Source: a virus. From it: 56,444 nucleotides of DNA. The notes beneath the pieces are model-generated. The model did no database searches and had not been told where the DNA came from. It worked only from the letters and a program-made list of their open reading frames with translations. The stretch spans positions 1 through 56,444 of IMG/VR virus record IMGVR_UViG_3300042319_001750; one strand, 5' to 3'. Shown one piece after another: positions 51,148-56,444 of this stretch (the stretch's first letter is position 1; each line of letters opens with the position of its first letter). A program made the position numbers and the translations under genes.

Positions 51148-52917
51148 TCAGAAGAACCTACGGGCGCGACCAGCTACATCAAGGCGCTTGAGTGCCTTCT
51201 TCAGCGAGGAGACCTGCTTGCCAGAAGCCGGGCGAGTGGCAGGACGTTCTACGGAGGAAAACCCCATGCGGGAACGACAGAGGTCTATGAGAATGAAAGC
51301 AGCATCAGCCAAGTCGGGGCTGAACCCGACACGGTCCTTCATGTCAATCTTGCGCTCAGCCCGGAGTAGTAGCTTACCCCCACCCTTGACGGTGTCGTAC
51401 TTGCGCGAGACCATTTCGCGGATCGTGGAAGCGTCAAGCCCGCTGAGTTGTTTAGCTCGGAGCAGCTCCTTGCCCGCGAACCACAGCTCAGAGACACGGT
51501 CATGGTATCTCTCATAGGAGGGGGACTTGTCAGATGAGGAGACAGGCACGTCTGAAGCACGCCCGCTGAAGTTGACCCGGAGGAATTCAGGCCCCCACAA
51601 CACAGCAAGCACGTCAGCAAAAGGAGCTCCACCAGCCGTGGCGTCGAGTGCGAAATTGCGAAGGGTCACCCCACGCTTGATGCACTCGTCTCGGACTTGT
51701 CGGCAGATTTGGTGAGTGCGGGGGTCTATTTTGTTGGTGACATCTTCCGAAATGAGGAGGACCTCATCAAAGTTGAGGTGCCTCGCACCACCAAACGTCT
51801 TACCGACTGTCCCAAAACGCAGGACACATCGGTCTCCGCCAGCGGTGAAAGCTACGTCAAGGGCGGCAACCCGGCTTTTAGGGCTGTCGTGAGACCACAC
51901 TGGCGAAGAAGTCCCCCCACCACGCTCAATTTCGATGTCAGAATAGATGCTGTCCTCCGCTCCGATCGGGCACCAGAATCCTTTCACCATTCGGTAGTAG
52001 GCGACGGACTTCTCACCTAGCTTGGCGGCTTCATCGAGGTCGTCCTGCTTCGCGAGAAACGGGTATTTAATGAACCCGAGAGTGATGTTGGGGCTGCGCT
52101 CCGCATCGAACCGAATGAACTGGCCGTGCTTGGTGCGCCACGAGTAGTCCATTTCAGTGACCGACGACCATCCGTCGAATGGCTCTGAGAAGCGGCCGTG
52201 GGGGTCGTAGTGCGAGTTGGGGTTCCCGATGCCAACCATCTTGAAGTCCTCGTTGCGGGCGAGGTTGGAGAAAGCAGTCGTCAAGATGCTGTCTGCGAGC
52301 TCAGGCAACTCGTCGGCTACCAGTCGAAGACGCGGTGCCTTGAAACCCATGAACTTGTTTTGCGCATCACGTTCCTTCTTGCGGTCAGATGCGACGAGGG
52401 TCAGTCCAAACTTGTCAGACTGGATACCATCAGCCTCAAACCGGATCACACCTTGCGAGGAGACCAGTTTACCGGGCAGCCCGGGGATCGCTTGGAAATA
52501 ATCCTCAACCGTGGACCAGATACGCTTGCGGCTATCCTTGAGGCTGGTGGAGGTATAGAGAACCTGCGTCGCGTGTGGGGCGCATAGCCACTCAATGAGC
52601 CCCCATACCGCAAAGAAGTCAGTCTTACCTGAGCTCGCGCAACCTCCGACTGACAGATATTTGTTGGTGCAAATGGCTTCGAGCATCTCCTCCGCCCACG
52701 GGTGCCAGACGAAGTGCTTGCTGGAGGATGGTTGGTTCCAGAGAAGGTCTACCGCCCTGCGAAAGTGATGAGGCTTGCCGGGAGAATCGGGAGCTCCTTC
52801 ACGATAGCAGAGAAGCTCGATGTCGAGGTCGCTGACTTCAGGGCCCCAGATCAATCCATAGACCTCCCGCTCGGAAGGAATTGAAGTTCGTGAATGTTTT
52901 TTCTTGACTGAGGCCAT
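51148..52917 (-). CDS. terL: Terminase large subunit
   Basis: 589 aa. ATPase part: Walker A GGCASSGKTD with Lys98, Walker B LRLVADE with Asp202-Glu203, and coupling segment around VGIGNPNS. Nuclease part: Asp354 (AALDVAF), Asp425 (FALDATAGG) and Asp534/Asp537 (FSPDLADAA) give the RNase-H-like metal site. All key residues are present. It cuts and pumps DNA through the portal. It opens the late minus-strand operon; leader AAAAAACAACAACT-ATG. Confidence 0.93.
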   Translation of the reverse strand: MASVKKKHSRTSIPSEREVYGLIWGPEVSDLDIELLCYREGAPDSPGKPHHFRRAVDLLWNQPSSSKHFVWHPWAEEMLEAICTNKYLSVGGCASSGKTDFFAVWGLIEWLCAPHATQVLYTSTSLKDSRKRIWSTVEDYFQAIPGLPGKLVSSQGVIRFEADGIQSDKFGLTLVASDRKKERDAQNKFMGFKAPRLRLVADELPELADSILTTAFSNLARNEDFKMVGIGNPNSHYDPHGRFSEPFDGWSSVTEMDYSWRTKHGQFIRFDAERSPNITLGFIKYPFLAKQDDLDEAAKLGEKSVAYYRMVKGFWCPIGAEDSIYSDIEIERGGGTSSPVWSHDSPKSRVAALDVAFTAGGDRCVLRFGTVGKTFGGARHLNFDEVLLISEDVTNKIDPRTHQICRQVRDECIKRGVTLRNFALDATAGGAPFADVLAVLWGPEFLRVNFSGRASDVPVSSSDKSPSYERYHDRVSELWFAGKELLRAKQLSGLDASTIREMVSRKYDTVKGGGKLLLRAERKIDMKDRVGFSPDLADAAFILIDLCRSRMGFSSVERPATRPASGKQVSSLKKALKRLDVAGRARRFF

Positions 52918-52952
52918 AGTTGTTGTTTTTTACGACTCTGCCACATTACTGC
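52918..52952. promoter_or_regulatory. Divergent start region TerL / integrase
   Basis: Only 35 bp separate the starts of the late minus-strand operon and the plus-strand integrase, so promoters must overlap the coding regions or lie further away. It holds the A-rich/CAACAAC leader of TerL. Confidence 0.4.
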
Positions 52953-53825
52953 ATGACCAAAACCAAGTCAACCAAACCAAAAACCGCCACCTCGACAGTT
53001 CAGGCATATCTGAAAAGTCATAGATTTGAGGGGCTCTCCATCCACCACATCCGCACGGTGCGCAAGCACATGGGCATTTTCGTGAAATACTTCAAGGAAG
53101 CGCCGCTGGAAGAAGTCACTCCAGAGGAAGTGCTCTGCTCCATGCCCAAAAACTGGGGGCAGACCTCGAAGGCCAACTACATTCGAGCGGTTAAGACTCT
53201 CGCTAATTGGGCGCGGGATAATGACTACCTACCTTACGACCGCCGCACATTTGCCGAGCGTATCAGGAAGCCGAAGGAGGTTCCATTGGAGCCAGAGTTC
53301 TTCACGACTGAAGAAATGCGCCGACTACTGACTGTGGCGGGTATGTTGGTTGGGGGAGAAGAAGAGTTTCTGTTGTCCCTGATTATCCTTGGGGGTTTCG
53401 CTGGACTACGCTCCAGCGAGATCGGACGTTTGCGGTGGGTAGACATCGACCTCCCTCACAAAGCCGTGAGGTTGACGCCGAAGATCACAAAGACATCGTC
53501 TCGTCGTATTGCACTGCTCCCTGACAACGGGGCTGCGTGGCTGGAACACATCAAGGATAAGTCGGGGTTCGTTGTTCCCCAACACCTTATCCCAAATTTG
53601 AACCGCTACATCGGCACACTCGCCAAAGAAGCTGGTGTGGAGTGGAAGAACAATGCCCTCCGCCATTCATACGTCACCTATGCCATGGCACAGGAGCGCG
53701 ATGCGTGGAAAGTAGCCGAGCAAGTGGGCAACTCACCCCGTGTTTTGCAAGCCCATTACAAAGGGCTTGTGCTCCTCCCAGACGCAGTTGAGTGGTTTGG
53801 TATCACCCCTGACAACACCCTATGA
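52953..53825 (+). CDS. int: Tyrosine recombinase / phage integrase
   Basis: 290 aa from the ATG at 52953 (a TTG frame begins at 52920). Core-binding domain residues ~12-95, catalytic domain ~110-285. Catalytic residues: Arg153 (AGLRSSEIGRL), Lys180, Arg237-His238 (ALRHS) and Tyr269 (AHYKG). The usual His before LRH is Asn234, and the His/Trp of the GHS box is Asn260 (VGNSPR), a variant I associate with PVC-group integrases. It should integrate the phage genome. Lysogeny also needs a repressor, not identified here. Overlaps the resolvase gene by ATGA. Confidence 0.88.
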   Translation: MTKTKSTKPKTATSTVQAYLKSHRFEGLSIHHIRTVRKHMGIFVKYFKEAPLEEVTPEEVLCSMPKNWGQTSKANYIRAVKTLANWARDNDYLPYDRRTFAERIRKPKEVPLEPEFFTTEEMRRLLTVAGMLVGGEEEFLLSLIILGGFAGLRSSEIGRLRWVDIDLPHKAVRLTPKITKTSSRRIALLPDNGAAWLEHIKDKSGFVVPQHLIPNLNRYIGTLAKEAGVEWKNNALRHSYVTYAMAQERDAWKVAEQVGNSPRVLQAHYKGLVLLPDAVEWFGITPDNTL

Positions 53826-54304
53826 AGACCATCATCGCAGTAGACCCCGGCCTTAGCGGCGGAATCGTAATCGGAGACAAGGACGAGGTAGCTCCTCACG
53901 CAGTCACTTCTATGCCTGACACTGAAGCGGATGTCGTAGAACTTCTGCGGGAGGCCGTGAACTCCAACTATGACAGGGGTTCTCTTGCCCTCGTCATTGA
54001 GAAGCTGCCCCTCTTCGTCTCCGTCCCCGGAGGCCGCGTCAGCGGAGCCAGCATGGCAAAACTCCACCGCAATGCGGGGCTCTTGACGGGCGCTGCATTA
54101 GCTCTGTCAATCCGCATCGTCGAAGTTGACCCCCATTCATGGCAGAAACATTTCCGCCTCGGCACCAAAGCCTCTGCCGGTGGATACACCGCTTGGAAGA
54201 ACGTGCTCAAGGGGGAGGCGCAGAAGCGTTTCCCGACCGTCAAAGTCACTCACGCAATCGCAGACTCACTCCTGATTTGGGAGTTCGCAAAAACCCTAAA
54301 ATGA
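53822..54304 (+). CDS. RuvC-like Holliday junction resolvase
   Basis: 160 aa. RNase-H-fold acidic residues: Asp8 (IIAVDPGLSGG), Glu60 (LVIEKLP) and Asp148, with a nearby His144 (THAIADSLL), which is the RuvC order. R-x-x-G-x-x-x-G-A-A... is also as in phage RuvC-like enzymes (LHRNAGLLTGAALAL). It would resolve branched DNA before packaging. Length is close to RuvC. ATGA overlaps on both sides place it in one operon with integrase and helicase. Confidence 0.85.
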   Translation: MKTIIAVDPGLSGGIVIGDKDEVAPHAVTSMPDTEADVVELLREAVNSNYDRGSLALVIEKLPLFVSVPGGRVSGASMAKLHRNAGLLTGAALALSIRIVEVDPHSWQKHFRLGTKASAGGYTAWKNVLKGEAQKRFPTVKVTHAIADSLLIWEFAKTLK

Positions 54305-56444
54305 AGAAACCATACCCACAGCAAGAGGCACATATTGAAGTGCTCGCCAACGTCATCAGCCGTCATAACGCGGCCCTTGACTCATCGAAGACAGGAACAG
54401 GCAAAACCCTATGTGCAGCCGAAGTGGCGAAGCGTCTGGGACTCAGTGTGTTTGTCATCGCACCCAAAGCCACGCTGGTAAACTGGTCCCGCGTTCTCAA
54501 GGAGCAGGGTGCTGGAGTCATCGGCATCATCAACTATGAGAAGCTCCGCACAGGGAAGTCGGGCTTCGGGGATTGGAAGAAGGGGTCGTTCTTTTACAAC
54601 CTACCTCCAAAGACGTTGGTGGTGTTTGACGAGGTGCATGCCTGCAAAGGGCACTACACACAAAACGCGAAGATGCTTATTGCATCCAAAACGCTGCCGA
54701 CGCTCATGCTCAGCGCAACCGCCTGCGAGAACCCTGTGGAGTTGCGGGCCATGGGATACCTGCTCGGGCTGCATTTCCTGAAGGACTTCTACGGGTGGGC
54801 TACACGATTTGGAGCCATGCCCAACGCTTGGGGAGCACTTGAGTTTATCAAGCGCCCCGGAAGTGACGCACATCTCGATCGGCTGCGCCGACTTATCTAC
54901 CCGTCGCATGGGAGCATGCTGACGAGAGAAGACTTGGCAGAGTTCTTCCCCAATGGGCAGATCATCTATGACCCTATTTCCTTTGGCAGCGCAGGAGAAA
55001 TCAAGAAGTTGCTCGATGAGTGCAGTGACGAGCTGCAAGCCATCTTTGAGAAGGAAGCCGAAGAGAAGATCACCTTAAAGGGCAACCCAGCCGAGGCCGT
55101 CGTCAAGCTGACGAGGGCTCGCCAGAAGGTTGAGCTTCTCAAAATGCCAGAAATTCGCCAGATGGTGCATGACCGTCTTGAAGAAGGGAAGTCTGTAGTG
55201 GTGTTTCTGAACTTCAACCAGAGTGTGCGCTACCTTTGCGACCTACTGGAAGAAGACGGGGTCACCGCTGGGAAGATTTGGGGCGAAGAGCCCCGCGTTG
55301 CGAAACGCCAGCAAGTGATTGACGCGTTTCAACAGGACGAGATTCATGTCCTCATCTGCAATATCGGAGCGGGAGGGACCGGCGTGAACCTGCACCACAC
55401 TGACTCGGCCGTCCGACCACGCGAGTCTCTCATCTCCCCGTGCTACAATGCGAAAGTAATGGACCAAGTCTTCGGACGCATTGACCGAGCAGGAGCAAAA
55501 TCTGACCCGATCAATCGCGTTCTCGTGGCGGCCGGGTCTGTCGAAGAAAAAGTTTTAGAATCTGTGCAAATCAAGATTGACAACATGAACCGGCTGCACA
55601 AGAAGTCGTTTATTACCACTATGCCAAGAACACCAACATACCCAACTCCCTCCAAAGAGGGTTCCATTGAAATCGACGCCACTGTCGTCGAATCCCCAGC
55701 CGAAGCTGCTGTTGCTTCACCAGCGCCCGCAGTTGAAATCCCCAAAGTGAAGCGTGAACGCAAGCCAAAAAAGGCTCCGGTCGAAGCAGAAGTAGCCGTC
55801 ACCCCACCAGCACCCGAGGTGACCACTCCAGAAGTGTCCCCAGCGCCTACCACAGGTGAAGATGCTGTGAAAAAGAGTGGTGAACGAGGACACGCTCCGT
55901 TCTCCCCTTCGCAACTTGATCCCTTGTCAATCTGCCCCGGCTACATGGGTGGCTCATCCAGTGCATCAGGCATGAAGGCCGCAGAGCAGGGCACTCGATG
56001 CCACGCTGCTTGTGAGACTGGGGACACGACTGGGCTCACCGACGAGGAAAAGATGCTTGTCGAAATGGCGATGGGCTACGAGGCCGATGTTACGGACGGG
56101 GCAGTCGAAGTGAAGCGCGAAATCTGTGTCGAGGTTTTCGATCAGTGGGGCTTCCTCGACACCCTCGCCATCAAGAAGGGCGGCAAGGCTGACATCGTTG
56201 ACTTCAAGTTCGGCATCATGCCCGTCCGTGAAGCGGAGAAGAACATCCAGATGAAAGCCTACACCTACGGCGTGTGGGTCATGTTCCCGAGCATCAAGGA
56301 AATCACTGTCCACCTCGTGCAGCCGAAGCTCGACTCTATTTCTTACCACACATGGGACAGAGATCGTGACATGGAGAAAATCGGTGAGGAGATCAAGCAC
56401 GTCATTGAGCGTGCCAAGCTGGCCCGCATTGACTTCTTCTCAGC
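54301..56444 (+). CDS. SNF2-type helicase fused to PD-(D/E)XK nuclease (partial, runs off window)
   Basis: Open from ATG 54301 to the window edge (714 codons visible, no stop). Helicase: motif I SKTGTGKT (~residues 29-36), DEVH box (VVFDEVHACKG), motif III-like MLSATA, C-lobe VVVFLNFNQSV, ICNIGAGGTGVNLH and motif VI QVFGRIDRAGAK. A Pro/Ala/Val linker (~440-535) follows. Next is a Cas4/DUF2800-like nuclease: Asp620 (GFLDTL), Asp634-x-Lys636 (IVDFKFG) and NIQMKAYTYGV. One polypeptide would thus unwind and cut DNA. It overlaps the resolvase stop by ATGA. An in-frame ATG at 55621 could start the nuclease part alone. Confidence 0.82.
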   Translation, partial: MKKPYPQQEAHIEVLANVISRHNAALDSSKTGTGKTLCAAEVAKRLGLSVFVIAPKATLVNWSRVLKEQGAGVIGIINYEKLRTGKSGFGDWKKGSFFYNLPPKTLVVFDEVHACKGHYTQNAKMLIASKTLPTLMLSATACENPVELRAMGYLLGLHFLKDFYGWATRFGAMPNAWGALEFIKRPGSDAHLDRLRRLIYPSHGSMLTREDLAEFFPNGQIIYDPISFGSAGEIKKLLDECSDELQAIFEKEAEEKITLKGNPAEAVVKLTRARQKVELLKMPEIRQMVHDRLEEGKSVVVFLNFNQSVRYLCDLLEEDGVTAGKIWGEEPRVAKRQQVIDAFQQDEIHVLICNIGAGGTGVNLHHTDSAVRPRESLISPCYNAKVMDQVFGRIDRAGAKSDPINRVLVAAGSVEEKVLESVQIKIDNMNRLHKKSFITTMPRTPTYPTPSKEGSIEIDATVVESPAEAAVASPAPAVEIPKVKRERKPKKAPVEAEVAVTPPAPEVTTPEVSPAPTTGEDAVKKSGERGHAPFSPSQLDPLSICPGYMGGSSSASGMKAAEQGTRCHAACETGDTTGLTDEEKMLVEMAMGYEADVTDGAVEVKREICVEVFDQWGFLDTLAIKKGGKADIVDFKFGIMPVREAEKNIQMKAYTYGVWVMFPSIKEITVHLVQPKLDSISYHTWDRDRDMEKIGEEIKHVIERAKLARIDFFS

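Noticed and set aside
52920-52952. TTG start for the integrase
   Set aside because: It would begin in the leader of the divergent TerL gene and add hydrophobic residues not expected in an integrase; the ATG at 52953 is better.

Overview
This window looks like most of the genome of a tailed bacteriophage that is probably temperate, with a podovirus-type (short-tailed) morphology inferred. It carries a complete packaging and virion set (large terminase, portal, scaffold, major capsid protein), a lysis cassette, putative head-tail adaptors, a huge internal virion (ejection) protein, a tyrosine recombinase, a RuvC-like resolvase and the start of a recombination/replication region that runs off the right edge. 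GC is moderately high. Three things hint at a host in the Verrucomicrobiota/PVC neighbourhood, none of them conclusive. The integrase has Asn in place of two usual His residues and ends in a GNSPR...HY box that I associate with PVC integrases. The tail protein is built from ASH/choice-of-anchor-D and NHL-like repeats. Gene starts lack Shine-Dalgarno sequences.

Layout. (1) 79-16126, plus strand: about 37 small early genes, mostly ORFans. They are separated in the first 10 kb by a dispersed 21-bp palindrome and then packed with 4-nt ATGA overlaps. The recognisable core is a MoxR/CobS-type AAA+ ATPase (3744-5330), a CobT-like HExxH protein (5404-6510) and a separate VWA protein (6532-7275). Further on are a small HTH protein, a stand-alone zincin, a DUF5983-like protein, three attC-like imperfect palindromes around short cassette-like ORFs (13995-14725), a tRNA-Met with an initiator-type anticodon arm, and an Acb2/Tad1-hairpin-like candidate anti-CBASS/Thoeris sponge. 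A terminator closes this region at 16137-16179. (2) 16178-17709, minus strand: a methyltransferase and a glycosyltransferase. (3) 17789-18843, plus strand: an HTH protein (candidate small terminase) and an unknown gene. (4) 18840-52917, minus strand, read from right to left: TerL, two glycosyltransferase-like genes, portal, a small gene, scaffold, major capsid protein followed by a strong terminator, small head/tail genes, holin-like proteins, nested spanin-like pair, GH108-like endolysin, a conserved structural-type small protein, a 1421-aa tail protein, connector genes, two internal virion proteins, the 4537-aa giant protein and a Cys-rich protein. (5) 52953-56444, plus strand: integrase, RuvC-like resolvase and an SNF2-type helicase fused to a PD-(D/E)XK nuclease, cut by the window edge.

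How it fits together. The early half would take over and regulate the host: ATPase/VWA chaperone complex, nucleotide sponge, DNA-binding proteins. The minus-strand late half builds, glycosylates or modifies, and releases the virion. The last three genes process recombination intermediates. Across both halves, start codons are preceded by unstructured C/A-rich leaders (CCAGCAA or CCCAAA repeats, ACGACAAC) rather than by AGGAGG. The most unusual elements are the palindrome family, the attC-like units, the initiator-like tRNA, the split CobT triad and the giant protein with one intact and two apparently degenerate zincin modules.
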